In this document: piece by piece, positions 17,179 through 27,294 of the stretch | Layout: each line of letters starts with the position of its first letter | Numbering within the stretch: the stretch's first letter is position 1 | NCBI GenBank assembly: GCA_934748015.1 | Contig: CAKVHF010000001.1 | Location: forward strand, 186,001 to 250,000 | DNA length: 64,000 nucleotides | Origin: an uncultured Clostridia bacterium | Lineage (GTDB): Bacteria; Bacillota; Clostridia; Christensenellales; UBA1242 | Reading direction: 5' to 3' | Translations under genes and position numbers: made by a program | Notes under the pieces: generated by a model | What the model saw: only the letters and a program-made list of their open reading frames with translations | Database searches by the model: none | Told to the model about the DNA's origin: nothing

Positions 17179-19332
17179 ATGACGAAAAATAGAAAAATGT
17201 TGGCATTGGCTATCGCACTGGTTATTATGTTAGTAACCGTCAGTGGCACACTTATTGCAGTGCTAGTTGCTAGTAACCAGAGTGCCCAGTCCAAGGTGCA
17301 TGTTAAGTACACTAGCAGTGATGTCAATGTCAAGGTTGAGGCAAAATACTATGTCGGATCAACTGGTACAGACATGGTAGACAAGAGCAATAGCAATGCA
17401 AAATCAATAGAACTGGATGCTAATAAGACTTCAGGTTCACTTGATCAACTTGCATCTGAGGTCTCACTAAGCAAAACTAATAGCAAAATAATTTATGAAT
17501 ATAAGTTTACTAACTTATCTACAACTATCCCAGCCACTATTGGTCAGTTGGTTGAAAATGGCAGTGTAGTTGTTCCAAAAGATAGCAATAACAATGTGAA
17601 ACTAACATATACATCATCGTCATCATCACTAGGTGCTGGAGCAAGCAGTGATGCTACAACTCTTAACACCCAAGGTCTTCCAGCAGGAACAACAAGATAT
17701 GTCTATGTTATTGTGTCTATTGTAGAATTACTTAACGATGTAGACTTCGAGGGTACATTTGGCTGGGATCTAGCAAAAGGTGAGGCTATTACATCCAATA
17801 CAACTGGAGGAAGCCAATCTATCGTTGTAGACACCACAGACGTGAAATTGTATAACAAATCTGCTATGGAGAATATACAATTGGTAGTAGGAGTAGAGAA
17901 CACCGAACCTGACTACCCAATGATAGAAGATAAATGCTTTACAGGGTGGTATTCCGATTCTGGCCTTAACAATAAGGTAGAATTTCCAATCATCCCAACC
18001 GCCGATACTATACTATATCCTAAGCACGAGACAGCGACAAGCGACCTGACATATATGTACGAGTCAGAATCTTATGCTGTAGGCGATGACACCTTTGGGT
18101 ATCAGGGCTCAGAGACAGATATTGTTATTCCTGATGTATATGATGATGGAACAAATGGATTACATCCTGTTACAAGGATATCATGGTGTGCTTTTGAGTT
18201 TGAAGAAGCGTCCGATATGGTTCAAGTAGACATAAATAGTATCTACATGCCTAACACTATAACGGAAATAGGCGAGATGGCTTTTTATGAATGCAGAATA
18301 TCAAGTATTTTCATTCCGTCCAGTGTAACCATTTTACAGTATACTGCAATTAGTACTTGTCCAAACTTAACTAATATAGAAGTAGACAGTAATAATGCAA
18401 CATATCGTAGTGAAAGTAATTGTATAATAGATAGGGCTACTAATGAGTTGGTATATGGCTGTGTTAACTCTAATATACCAGAAAGTGTCACTAGTATAGG
18501 ATCTTCTGCCTTTTCTGATTGCAGTGGCTTAACAAGTATAACCATTGGATCAGGTGTCACCAGTATAGGGGATTCTGCCTTTTCTGGATGCAGTGGCTTA
18601 ACAAGTATAATAATTCCAGATAGTGTAACTAGTATAAGTGATTCTGCCTTTTCTGGATGCAGTGGCTTAACAAGTATAACAATTTCCAATAGTGTCACTA
18701 GTATAGGATCTTATGCCTTTGATGGATGCAGTGGCTTAACAAGTATAACAGTATCTAGTGGTAACACAGTATATCGCAGTGAAGGAAATTGTATAATAGA
18801 GAAATCCTCTAATACATTAATACTAGGTTGTAAAAATTCAATTATTCCTAGCGGTGTCATCAGTATAGGGATGAATGCCTTTTTTGATTGCAGTGGCTTA
18901 ACAAGTATAACAATTCCAGATAGTGTAACCAGTATAGGGGAGAATGTCTTTCGAAATTGCAGTGGCTTAACAAGTATAACCATTGGATCAGGTGTCACCA
19001 GTATAGGGATAAGTGCTTTTTCTTATTGTAGTGGCTTAACAAGTATAACAATTCCAGATAGTGTCACCAGTATAGAATACTCTGCCTTTTCTGATTGCAG
19101 TGGCTTAACAAGTATAACTATAGGTAGCGGAGTGAAACACATAGGAAACAACGCATTTAGCAATTGTTCAAAACTAACTAGTGCAACTTTTAAGAATACA
19201 ACCGGCTGGACTGTAACCACCTCTAGCACAGCAACGACTGGTACAGCAGTAACAATATCAACAACTGATCTTGCTGCCAATGCGACACTATTGAAAACTA
19301 CACATGTAAGTAAGTATTGGAACAGAGCATAG
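17179..19332 (+). CDS. Surface protein with long LRR_5 array (paralogue 2)
   Basis: 717 residues, RBS AAGGAG. Order: one hydrophobic N-terminal segment (residues about 8-30); family N-domain from KVHVKYTSSDVNVKVEAKYY to about residue 250; InlB-type repeat (CFTGWYSDS); then about ten BspA-type leucine-rich repeats of 23 residues with the unit AFSGCSGLTSITIPDSVTSIG, broken once by a diverged module (YRSEGNCIIEKSSNTLILGC); and the terminal KTTHVSKYWNRA. Probably exported and surface-located, possibly in adhesion or host interaction. Its N-domain is nearly identical at DNA level to parts of the genes at 37997 and 49976. It is preceded by the G-tract leader and the cloverleaf. Confidence 0.8.
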   Translation: MTKNRKMLALAIALVIMLVTVSGTLIAVLVASNQSAQSKVHVKYTSSDVNVKVEAKYYVGSTGTDMVDKSNSNAKSIELDANKTSGSLDQLASEVSLSKTNSKIIYEYKFTNLSTTIPATIGQLVENGSVVVPKDSNNNVKLTYTSSSSSLGAGASSDATTLNTQGLPAGTTRYVYVIVSIVELLNDVDFEGTFGWDLAKGEAITSNTTGGSQSIVVDTTDVKLYNKSAMENIQLVVGVENTEPDYPMIEDKCFTGWYSDSGLNNKVEFPIIPTADTILYPKHETATSDLTYMYESESYAVGDDTFGYQGSETDIVIPDVYDDGTNGLHPVTRISWCAFEFEEASDMVQVDINSIYMPNTITEIGEMAFYECRISSIFIPSSVTILQYTAISTCPNLTNIEVDSNNATYRSESNCIIDRATNELVYGCVNSNIPESVTSIGSSAFSDCSGLTSITIGSGVTSIGDSAFSGCSGLTSIIIPDSVTSISDSAFSGCSGLTSITISNSVTSIGSYAFDGCSGLTSITVSSGNTVYRSEGNCIIEKSSNTLILGCKNSIIPSGVISIGMNAFFDCSGLTSITIPDSVTSIGENVFRNCSGLTSITIGSGVTSIGISAFSYCSGLTSITIPDSVTSIEYSAFSDCSGLTSITIGSGVKHIGNNAFSNCSKLTSATFKNTTGWTVTTSSTATTGTAVTISTTDLAANATLLKTTHVSKYWNRA
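18481..19166 (+). repeat. 69-bp tandem repeats encoding LRR_5 units
   Basis: The phrase GCAGTGGCTTAACAAGTATA recurs with exact 69-bp spacing at 18521, 18590, 18659 and 18728, then after a 162-bp step at 18890, 18959, 19028 (one change) and 19097. High identity at DNA level predicts unit gain or loss by recombination. Confidence 0.9.
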
Positions 19333-19712
19333 TTGTTATTTTGTTATAAGTGTGCTGTAGGATAATAATATTTTACATTTAACAATGTAATTATTTGTAC
19401 TTAATAATAAATTTGTAATATACAGAAACTTTATAAGCATTTATAAACGATTGCTTATAAAGTTTTTTTGTGTTTGTATCAAGATGCTAATATGGTGCTG
19501 GCAATATTATTTTTTTATTTTTTGTCCGTATTTTTTTGCTTAAATGTTTTAAAATCTCGGTAGTAATTAATGGTTTTTGGACAAAAATTTACAAAATTTG
19601 ATATATAATGCCAAAAAGTTTGATTTTTTGGAATAAAAAGAGTAGAGTAAAAACAATTGTGAAAAATGTTAATAGGCACTATATTTCGTTTGGTTTAGGA
19701 GAAAAATTGAAG
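19333..19712. other. Intergenic region with a terminator
   Basis: Holds an intrinsic terminator at 19426-19469 (AAACTTTATAAGCA with TGCTTATAAAGTTT and T-run) that resembles the one after the paralogue at 37997. A TATAAT at 19604-19609 may be the -10 box of the next gene; it overlaps an in-frame ATG at 19608, which is therefore an unlikely start. Nothing else was seen. Confidence 0.6.
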
Positions 19713-22700
19713 ATGAGATCGATTGCTAAGAACTTATTATATATAGTAGGCATAGTGTGTCTACTCTTTTTGTGTTCTTATGCGTTTGTGGCATGTGGGG
19801 ATGTAAATATATCTAGCCTAACAATAGATATTGATGATAGTTCTTATACATATGATGCAGATAGTAAGACTATAAAATTTGCTTATGGCGAATTGGATAA
19901 TAAGCTAGAAACACTGCTAGCGTCTATTACGGTTACTGCCCATTATGATGACGACTCTGAGGTTGCAATTATTGAGGGTGATGATTATAAGTTCTCCACA
20001 GACATTGTTAAACCTTCTACTGGCAATATTGCACCTGGTAGTTATTATATCCAATACACATGTGGTGGCAAAAGAGTAAAAATAAATATAGTTGTAGCGT
20101 CAACCATTGTTTCTGTCCCACAACTATCGCTAGATACTATCAATGTCGATGAAGGTGGGGTAATTAACTTAGAGTACAACAAAGACGGCTATGACCTGCT
20201 AGATTTAGGCATATTTGACAATATTTCTGATAAGATCACAATAGGTGGTGATACATTTGCAACCGAAGTGGGAGAGTATACAATTACTTTTGCATGTGCT
20301 GATCGCAATTATTCTTGGTCAGACGGAACAAAGGGAACAGTTGCTAAGACTGTGACTTGGAAGATTGTCCCTAAGGCTGTGTTAGTCCCACAATTTACGA
20401 CCTTATTTTATGAGTATAACCATGACGATAACTACAATGGTATTGCAAATAGTCTAATCGTCCCTAGTGCTTTTGATAACGATGTATTGACTATTTCCGG
20501 TGATCTCAACGCAACTGATGTCGGAGTGTATAATGCAGTAATAAGCCTGAAAGATAGCCACAATTATGTATTTGCTGATGGAGCAATGACTAATATCCGT
20601 TGGTATATAACTAAGAGGACTTTGGCTGTTCCGACCTTGACTAGCAATCATGTGTCATACTGTAGTTATGTTGAGCCTTTGGCACAAAGCCCTTATATTA
20701 ACTTAGACAGTAATTATATTGAAGAAATAATGAACTTTAACACTGGCATCACAGACACAGAAGGCTTGATCGGTAAGCATACTGCAACTATTGAGATAGA
20801 TAGTAATTATCGCAATAATTTCCAGTTTGAAGATAATGTATATGTTAAGACTATTGATTGGTATCTAGACAAGGGCAGTTATGTTGATATCAATGGTAAC
20901 TCTCTGTGGACTTTGCCTCAAGATTATGTAATTGCTACAGATAACAATGGCAAAGATATTGAGTTTGGTGCAGTCTTGGGTGATATAATCGACACAGTTA
21001 AGTTGTGCAATGCATGGAAGGATGTCAGCAAGCAAAACCTGGTGGGAGAATATATATTTGATAGCAATGCAAAACTATCATATAGCAGTGATTTAGGCAA
21101 TGCATCTGGCAGTCGTATAATTAATGTCAATATTACATTCCGTCACGGCAGTGGTTATTACAATGACGCAATAGTTTCAGTGCCGGTGTTTGTCCACAAT
21201 ATAACTATTGATATTACTCCAGCATGGATTACATCCGCTAGCATGGTGTATGATGGCACAGCCAAGAGTGTAACGGATAGTGTAGAATGTGACAAAATCT
21301 CCAGCATAGAATATTCTTATGCTTATTGTGATGTAGCAACTGGTGAGTACACTCCAATTGATGCAAGCGAAATAATAGATGCTGGCACTTATAGAGCAAC
21401 TGCACACTATGTGTATGACAAGAATCAGTACAGACTATGTATTGGTGATGAGTATTCCGATTATTCTACTTATAATTTTGTTATATCCAAGCAGGTTGTT
21501 GATGTCGATGATGCTGATATTATATCTGTTGCAAACAACAATACAACATACAATGGCAAATATCAGGCTTGCAGTATCTCGCTTAACCCTAAATATAGCC
21601 AAGATTTTGATATAACCATTAAGTATTATGCGTTTGACAATCTTATCACAAGTACGCTTTCCAATCCTAGTGGTTTGCCAAAAGATGTATTGCTAGACAT
21701 AGACGGCAATGTAGTCAGTTATAGTGTGATTGTAGAGATTGATGCATCCAAGTCTAACAATTATGTTCTTTTGAGCAACAACAAGATTTTGGTCAATGGT
21801 GGCTTTACTATATCCAAAGCGGTTGTTGTGTTTGATGACTTTATAACTTTGCCGGAGATAATTATATATCAGTTGCAAAATACTGATAACTTGACAGTGC
21901 CTAGATGTGACTTTAGAGGCGTTAATGAAGAGATAGTAACTGACGCAGAATTTGAGATTGTCAGCATTGATAATATTGCACGTGATGACGATAGTGTAGA
22001 GGTGATCTTTAACATTGTATCCAACAATTACGAAGGCTTGATAGGGGTAATGGCGGAAGTAAGGCCATTGACAACATCTATCACATATAACAACACTAAG
22101 ATTTCTTTCCAAGACCTATGTGATATGGAAGAGATTGCGGTCGGTGATGAACTCTTAGTAACCACATCGCAAGGGCTAAAACTATATCTAGATGGCGTAG
22201 AAACAGATACAATATGTCTTGATACAGCCAACACGGATGTTACTTTGACTATTGCTATTGACGAAGAAAATGTTATATTTACTAAAACTTTGCATGTATT
22301 TAATCGCAACATAATCCCTAGCATTATCATTACTGACGGCGAAAGATCGATGAGTTGCAATATCCACGCAATGTACGAGAATGAATTGGATAATGCTGTA
22401 GTCTATAGATATGATTATCTTTCTCGTTCAGTAACAATAACTTTTGATGGCAATATTGCAGAAAAATATCAATTGTATCTGTCTATAGATAATAGCGATA
22501 ATATCTTGCTAGAAGACGGCAAAATAACAATTGCAGATGTAAGACTTTGTGACCATATAGAGGTAACCTACACACAAGATTGCAAAACAATGTCTGCATT
22601 GATGTTGTATTTTGAAGAAATCACTGCAATAAATATAGTAAGTGCTACATACAAGAATTTAACTGACGGCACAATAAATAATCTTGAACTTGCAAGAAAT

Positions 22701-23777
22701 ATTGCAGATAACGAATATAACTTTGCGATAAATAATGCTTATGTGCAGGCTATATTAGTTGAACTAAACAATACACAATATTCGCACACTATTAATTGTA
22801 TAGATGACTTAGAGTGGGATGTTAAAGATCAGAGTATGTCGCAAAATCTTGTGTTAAAAGTATATGATGGCAACAATGCTTGTGTAGAGATGAGAACAAT
22901 TGCATTGACCTACAATTTTGCGTACTCCAAGAGTAAAATAAGAAACGACTATAACTACATCACTACAACAACTGGCGTTGTAAGTAATAGTGTTGCATAT
23001 CAAGGTGTTGATTGCACTATAGAGGGAGAGGTTGAGTATACATTGTCCGAGAGTGGATTATATAGCCTAGATATGTCATTGACTGACGGGGAGTATATTA
23101 TTCATGATAGCGTAGTTGTTAATTATGTATGTGATATATCCGAGTATATCTCTTATCAAGACACAGTAGATGTAAGGGTTAGATATTTTAGCGATTTTTC
23201 GATTTATTGTGCGTGTGCAGATGATTGTGTAATAACAATAAAAAATAGCGATATGTTTGGTGATCACAGTAGAGTTGCTAATTACTTGATATGTGACATT
23301 TGCGGATTTGATTTTGCATCCGATATCACAGAGGATAATGTTGAAGATTATCTGGCAGGTGACAGCGTCCAATACTCTGGTGATTGGACAATAACTGGTT
23401 GTAGATTGATAGAAGCAGACTGCAAATATTTACACCTACAACTAACCAACAGTAACACTGGTGAGGTGGAGTATGTAGTACTATATTTGGGTGAGACAAG
23501 CACTTATACAGAGATGTTGTCATCATTTGTTTCTTATAATGGCGACAGTTATTATCTGACTAAATCGTCAGATGGCGTATACAATTATATTTCTTGGGCT
23601 AGTGGCAAAATATTAAAACTTAACGATATAACAACCAACATAGATATTGTTAATGTTGCCAATTCTGATTACACTACACAATCTAGCCGTGTTGTCAATG
23701 TTGGAGGAGCAGTTGCAGTAGAGATAACTGTGTGCAAAAATTCTAAAACTTGCAATATTTTTATATTAGTCGATTAG
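19713..23777 (+). CDS. Large secreted MBG/Ig-like repeat protein, putative lipoprotein
   Basis: About 1354 residues from the ATG at 19713; an in-frame TTG at 19707 is spaced 5 nt from AGGAG and is equally possible. The frame is open from 19608, but that ATG overlaps a -10 box. The N-terminus (KNLLYIVGIVCLLFLCSYAFVACGD) is a signal peptide with a lipobox-like end, so Cys may be lipidated. The rest is beta-rich with several MBG/YDG-like modules (ITPAWITSASMVYDGTAKSV, ANNNTTYNGKYQACSISL, TVTWKIVPKAVLVPQF). Such modules occur in long bacterial surface proteins. No catalytic domain was recognised. It stands between two surface-protein genes. Confidence 0.7.
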   Translation: MRSIAKNLLYIVGIVCLLFLCSYAFVACGDVNISSLTIDIDDSSYTYDADSKTIKFAYGELDNKLETLLASITVTAHYDDDSEVAIIEGDDYKFSTDIVKPSTGNIAPGSYYIQYTCGGKRVKINIVVASTIVSVPQLSLDTINVDEGGVINLEYNKDGYDLLDLGIFDNISDKITIGGDTFATEVGEYTITFACADRNYSWSDGTKGTVAKTVTWKIVPKAVLVPQFTTLFYEYNHDDNYNGIANSLIVPSAFDNDVLTISGDLNATDVGVYNAVISLKDSHNYVFADGAMTNIRWYITKRTLAVPTLTSNHVSYCSYVEPLAQSPYINLDSNYIEEIMNFNTGITDTEGLIGKHTATIEIDSNYRNNFQFEDNVYVKTIDWYLDKGSYVDINGNSLWTLPQDYVIATDNNGKDIEFGAVLGDIIDTVKLCNAWKDVSKQNLVGEYIFDSNAKLSYSSDLGNASGSRIINVNITFRHGSGYYNDAIVSVPVFVHNITIDITPAWITSASMVYDGTAKSVTDSVECDKISSIEYSYAYCDVATGEYTPIDASEIIDAGTYRATAHYVYDKNQYRLCIGDEYSDYSTYNFVISKQVVDVDDADIISVANNNTTYNGKYQACSISLNPKYSQDFDITIKYYAFDNLITSTLSNPSGLPKDVLLDIDGNVVSYSVIVEIDASKSNNYVLLSNNKILVNGGFTISKAVVVFDDFITLPEIIIYQLQNTDNLTVPRCDFRGVNEEIVTDAEFEIVSIDNIARDDDSVEVIFNIVSNNYEGLIGVMAEVRPLTTSITYNNTKISFQDLCDMEEIAVGDELLVTTSQGLKLYLDGVETDTICLDTANTDVTLTIAIDEENVIFTKTLHVFNRNIIPSIIITDGERSMSCNIHAMYENELDNAVVYRYDYLSRSVTITFDGNIAEKYQLYLSIDNSDNILLEDGKITIADVRLCDHIEVTYTQDCKTMSALMLYFEEITAINIVSATYKNLTDGTINNLELARNIADNEYNFAINNAYVQAILVELNNTQYSHTINCIDDLEWDVKDQSMSQNLVLKVYDGNNACVEMRTIALTYNFAYSKSKIRNDYNYITTTTGVVSNSVAYQGVDCTIEGEVEYTLSESGLYSLDMSLTDGEYIIHDSVVVNYVCDISEYISYQDTVDVRVRYFSDFSIYCACADDCVITIKNSDMFGDHSRVANYLICDICGFDFASDITEDNVEDYLAGDSVQYSGDWTITGCRLIEADCKYLHLQLTNSNTGEVEYVVLYLGETSTYTEMLSSFVSYNGDSYYLTKSSDGVYNYISWASGKILKLNDITTNIDIVNVANSDYTTQSSRVVNVGGAVAVEITVCKNSKTCNIFILVD

Positions 23778-23797
23778 TTTTTTGTTTTGTGGTTATA

Positions 23798-23820
23798 TAT
23801 GATACAATGATAGTATCATA
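23798..23820 (+). promoter_or_regulatory. Inverted repeat upstream of the anchored protein gene
   Basis: TATGATAC (23798-23805) and GTATCATA (23813-23820) form a perfect 8-bp inverted repeat 20 bp upstream of the start codon. Possible operator overlapping the promoter. Confidence 0.35.
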
Positions 23821-23839
23821 ATAATATAGGAGAGATAAT

Positions 23840-24850
23840 ATGCAGAATAAGAAACGCAATATAACACTTATAGTAGTTGGTAGTATTATTTTGGTTATAA
23901 CTTTGTTTTGTCTTATCTATTTCTGTTCACCATGGAACAAAGATTTCTTTAACAAAGCAACCAAAGAATTTGATATCCCGGGACTAGATACTAAGTTTTG
24001 TCCACAAGGAATGACATATCTAGATAACTCGGATGAGTATATTGTTGGGGGATATATGACCGACAATACACCATCTAGATACTATGTAGTAGATCCTGAT
24101 GGCGAAGTAAAATATTTTACACTAACAATCAATGGTGAGGACTTTGTAGGACATTCTGGTGGTATCACCAGCTATCAAGATAGCATCTGGATAGTGTCTA
24201 AAGATAGTGAGATAGGTTATTGCTATCACATATATGTAAGTGATGTTATTGCTGTTGCTAATGGTGGCAAAGTGGCTGTAACTGGCAAATTTGATACTCA
24301 CAACGGAGCAGATTTCGTATTTAACGACAATGGAACTCTTTGGGTAGGAGAGTTCTACAAGAAAGGTAAATATGACACCGAAGGAAGCCATTTCATTACG
24401 ACATCTAGTGGCGAGGTTAATCCTGCTATTGCATTTGGCTACACTATTGACTCTTCAACCGATATTGGAGTAAAAGATAATACTCCAGTTATGGCATTGT
24501 CTATCAGAGGCCTGTGCCAAGGTATTGCTGTGACAGAAGATGGCAAATTTATACTTAGTACATCTTACGGCTTGGCTGATAGCAATCTATATATGTACGA
24601 TAATGTTCTAGCTAAGTCAATCACTGAAACAATCAAGGTTGGCGACACCAATGTCCCACTTGCAATATTGGATGATAGTGTACTATTATCCACAGTCAAT
24701 GCACCAGCAATGTCAGAGGAGATTGTTGTCAAGGATGGTAAATTGTATGTGCTATTTGAGTCCGCTTGCAATAAATATAAGTTATTTAATCGTGTAAGAG
24801 TGAGAAATGTATATAGTTTGCCTCTTAGTGCTTTTGACGCTAATAAATAA
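23840..24850 (+). CDS. Membrane-anchored extracytoplasmic protein, possibly beta-propeller
   Basis: 336 residues; RBS AGGAGAG. One N-terminal helix (ITLIVVGSIILVITLFCLIYF) anchors an outward domain. The rest has regularly spaced strand pairs with turns (QGMTYLDNSDEYIVGGY, GGITSYQDSIWIVSKDS, NNGTLWVGEFY, QGIAVTEDGKFILSTSYG, VVKDGKLYVLFES), as in five- or six-bladed propellers. The family was not recognised and no enzyme motif is evident. It follows the large MBG protein by 62 nt with a possible promoter of its own. Confidence 0.6.
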   Translation: MQNKKRNITLIVVGSIILVITLFCLIYFCSPWNKDFFNKATKEFDIPGLDTKFCPQGMTYLDNSDEYIVGGYMTDNTPSRYYVVDPDGEVKYFTLTINGEDFVGHSGGITSYQDSIWIVSKDSEIGYCYHIYVSDVIAVANGGKVAVTGKFDTHNGADFVFNDNGTLWVGEFYKKGKYDTEGSHFITTSSGEVNPAIAFGYTIDSSTDIGVKDNTPVMALSIRGLCQGIAVTEDGKFILSTSYGLADSNLYMYDNVLAKSITETIKVGDTNVPLAILDDSVLLSTVNAPAMSEEIVVKDGKLYVLFESACNKYKLFNRVRVRNVYSLPLSAFDANK

Positions 24851-24953
24851 ACTAACACTAGTGCGATTTTATATTTTTAGAACACAATAAGACAGAGTTT
24901 TGATGCTTTGTCTTATTTTTTATGTTTTTTTGCAAAAATATTTCAAATAATTA

Positions 24954-24982
24954 TTGACAAGAAGAGGAGTATAGGTTACAAT
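24954..24982 (+). promoter_or_regulatory. Promoter of the isc operon
   Basis: TTGACA (24954-24959), 17-bp spacer, TACAAT (24977-24982). The -10 region reads ATAGGTTACAATA, a plausible autoregulatory site for the Rrf2 repressor encoded next. Confidence 0.7.
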
Positions 24983-25019
24983 AAATTCAGACTAAAAAGG
25001 TAGGGTTTTAGAAAATCAA

Positions 25020-25421
25020 ATGAAATTATCAACTAAAGGTAGGTATGGACTAAGGGTTATGTACTATCTAGGCACAGATCCGGGACACGTATATGTCTTA
25101 AGTGAATTAGCTAAGATGACAGAGGTATCTGCACCATATCTAGAGAAGATATTGGGGATACTACGCAAGGCAAAATTGGTCAAAACAGAGCGAGGGGCAA
25201 ATGGCGGATATTTAGTGGCTAGAGACCCCAAAGAGATATCAATAGGGCAGATTTTGCGATCACTGGAAGGCAATCTATATTTAGCCGATTGCAACAGAAC
25301 TGATTGCACCAAAGCATGTTGCCCAAACCGTGACATACTTAATTATGTATATAGAGAGATTAACAATGTTTTGGATAACAAGACATTGCATGATATGATA
25401 ACAGGAGACAATTATGAGTGA
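25020..25421 (+). CDS. iscR: Rrf2/IscR family Fe-S-responsive transcriptional regulator
   Basis: 133 residues, with the classic IscR/Rrf2 start MKLSTKGRYGLRVMYYL and winged helix (SAPYLEKILGILRKAKLVKTERGANGGYLVA). A cysteine cluster (CNRTDCTKACCPNR, residues about 97-110) fits the Fe-S cluster loop. It probably senses cluster status and represses its own operon. It overlaps iscS by 8 nt. Confidence 0.93.
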   Translation: MKLSTKGRYGLRVMYYLGTDPGHVYVLSELAKMTEVSAPYLEKILGILRKAKLVKTERGANGGYLVARDPKEISIGQILRSLEGNLYLADCNRTDCTKACCPNRDILNYVYREINNVLDNKTLHDMITGDNYE

Positions 25422-26595
25422 TAAGAGAGTATATTTAGACAATGCAGCAACAACCGAAGTATATGGTGAGGTTTTGAATGAAATGTTGCCATATTTTACC
25501 AAAATATATGGCAATGCCAATAGTTTGCATACCTTTGGCAGAGAGGCAAGTGCAGGAGTAGACAAGGCGAGAGATATTATTGCTAAGTCAATCAACGCCA
25601 ATCGTGATGAGATATATTTTACATCAGGTGGCACAGAGGCTAACAACTGGGCACTTAGAGGAATTGCTTACGCCAATGCTAAGAAGGGTAAGCATATTAT
25701 AGTTTCTTCCATAGAGCATCATAGCATTATTGATACTGCTAAGGATCTAGAGAAGGAAGGCTTTGAGGTAACATATCTTCCAGTTGATGAGACAGGTATG
25801 GTGTCTTTGGTAGACGTTATGCAAGCAATCAGACCAGATACAATCTTAGTGTCTGTCATGAGTGTTAATAACGAAGTCGGCACTATCCAAAATATTAAGG
25901 CAATAGGTGAGACAGTGCATCACTTTGGAGCATTGTTCCACACCGATGCAGTGCAAGCAATGAGTGTTATTGACTTTGATGTTAAGGATATGTATATTGA
26001 CCTACTTAGTATGTCGTCACATAAGATCCATGGGCCAAAGGGTGTAGGTGCACTATATGTCCGTAAGGGTGTTGCTATCAAGAAGTTCATGCTAGGTGGC
26101 GAGCAAGAAATGAACAAGCGTGGCGGAACAACTAATGTTCCTGCTGTTGTTGGTTTTGGTAAAGCGATGGAACTAAATATCAAGAATATGAAAGAGTCCA
26201 ACAAGATAATTAGCCAAACAGTTGATTACTTCTTGAAGAAATTGACATTTACTATCCCAGATATTAGCATCAATGGCAATATGGCTCAGAAGGCTCCAGG
26301 AATTGTCAATGTTAGCTTTAATTACATTGAGGGTGAAAGTATCCTAATGTTGCTAGATTTCGAGGGGATTGCTGTATCAACAGGATCGGCATGTGCATCG
26401 GGTAGTTTGCAGAAGAGCCATGTGCTTAAGGCTATGGGCAAGTCTCACGAAGATATCAATGGAGCTATTAGATTTTCTTTTGGAGTAGATATAACCAAAG
26501 ACGATGTGGACTATGTTATAGATAAGCTTAGCGAGATTGTTGCTAGACTTAGATCTATGAGTCCGCTTAAGAAGAAAAGAACTAGAAAGAATTAA
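25414..26595 (+). CDS. iscS: Cysteine desulfurase (IscS/NifS)
   Basis: 393 residues. The PLP-binding Lys lies in SSHKIHGPKGVGALY (about residue 206), the active-site Cys in STGSACASGSLQKSH (about residue 327), and the N-terminus is YLDNAATTEV. It mobilises sulfur from cysteine for Fe-S clusters and tRNA thiolation, passing it to the IscU scaffold encoded next. A lysine/arginine-rich tail (KKKRTRKN) is present. Confidence 0.96.
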   Translation: MSDKRVYLDNAATTEVYGEVLNEMLPYFTKIYGNANSLHTFGREASAGVDKARDIIAKSINANRDEIYFTSGGTEANNWALRGIAYANAKKGKHIIVSSIEHHSIIDTAKDLEKEGFEVTYLPVDETGMVSLVDVMQAIRPDTILVSVMSVNNEVGTIQNIKAIGETVHHFGALFHTDAVQAMSVIDFDVKDMYIDLLSMSSHKIHGPKGVGALYVRKGVAIKKFMLGGEQEMNKRGGTTNVPAVVGFGKAMELNIKNMKESNKIISQTVDYFLKKLTFTIPDISINGNMAQKAPGIVNVSFNYIEGESILMLLDFEGIAVSTGSACASGSLQKSHVLKAMGKSHEDINGAIRFSFGVDITKDDVDYVIDKLSEIVARLRSMSPLKKKRTRKN

Positions 26596-26611
26596 TTAAC
26601 AAGGAGATAAT

Positions 26612-26986
26612 ATGTATAACGACAAAGTGTTGGATTTGTTCAAAAATCCTAAGAATGTTGGTGCAATGCCAGATGCAAACGCAATAGGCAAAGTTGGCAA
26701 TGCTGCTTGTGGAGATATAATGCAAATATTCCTAAAAATAAACAAAAAAGGGATAATCGAGGATGCAAGTTTTCAGACTTTTGGCTGTGCAGCAGCAATA
26801 GTATCATCCAGTGTTGCTTGTGATCTAATCAAGGGCAAAACTATTGAAGAAGCACTTAAGATAGAGAACCAGGAAATAATAGATATCCTAGGTGGACTTC
26901 CTCAACACAAGATCCACTGTTCAGTGCTTGCCAAAGAAGCAATCGAAGACGCAATCAACAATTATAACAAATCTAAGAATAAATAA
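26612..26986 (+). CDS. iscU: Fe-S cluster assembly scaffold IscU/NifU-like
   Basis: 124 residues with the three conserved cluster-binding cysteines: GNAACGDIMQIFLKI, TFGCAAAIVSSS and HKIHCSVLAKEAIEDAI. RBS AAGGAG precedes the start, 17 nt after iscS. It receives sulfur from IscS and iron to build clusters. Confidence 0.95.
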   Translation: MYNDKVLDLFKNPKNVGAMPDANAIGKVGNAACGDIMQIFLKINKKGIIEDASFQTFGCAAAIVSSSVACDLIKGKTIEEALKIENQEIIDILGGLPQHKIHCSVLAKEAIEDAINNYNKSKNK

Positions 26987-27109
26987 TTTTAACCCAAAGT
27001 AAGTATGTGCAATAGATTGGCATATACTTTTTTGTTTATAGGTCATAATTATGCAATGTATATTTTTTTAGATTTTACCCAATACTATTATTGTTGGAGG
27101 TACTATAGC

Positions 27110-27247
27110 ATGAAAGAATGTATATTCGGAATGGCTGTTGGTGTACTTGCAGGTGCTCTTTTGGTCAACTGTAGCCCAAAGGCGAGAGAAATGGTGGACA
27201 AAGGCACTAATTTTGTCAAGGACAAAGTCAAAAAAATGGCAAAATAG
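27110..27247 (+). CDS. Small YtxH-like membrane protein
   Basis: 45 residues (MKECIFGMAVGVLAGALLVN, then CSPKAREMVDKGTNFVKDKVKKMAK). A GGAGG site lies 10 nt before this internal ATG; longer upstream extensions lack one. One hydrophobic segment followed by a basic amphipathic helix resembles YtxH-type small proteins; the Cys after LLVN could be a lipobox. Function unknown. Confidence 0.6.
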   Translation: MKECIFGMAVGVLAGALLVNCSPKAREMVDKGTNFVKDKVKKMAK

Positions 27248-27294
27248 TTTTAAGTACATAGTGGATATTTTCCACATCCAACAATTTTTTCTAA

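Noticed and set aside
18481..19166. Possible CRISPR array because of regular spacing
   Set aside because: The 69-bp units are in frame, encode LRR_5 repeats and have no separate unique spacers.
18285..19280. Several minus-strand frames rich in ILVKPLQSEKAE repeats
   Set aside because: They are the reverse reading of the 69-bp LRR repeats of the gene at 17179.
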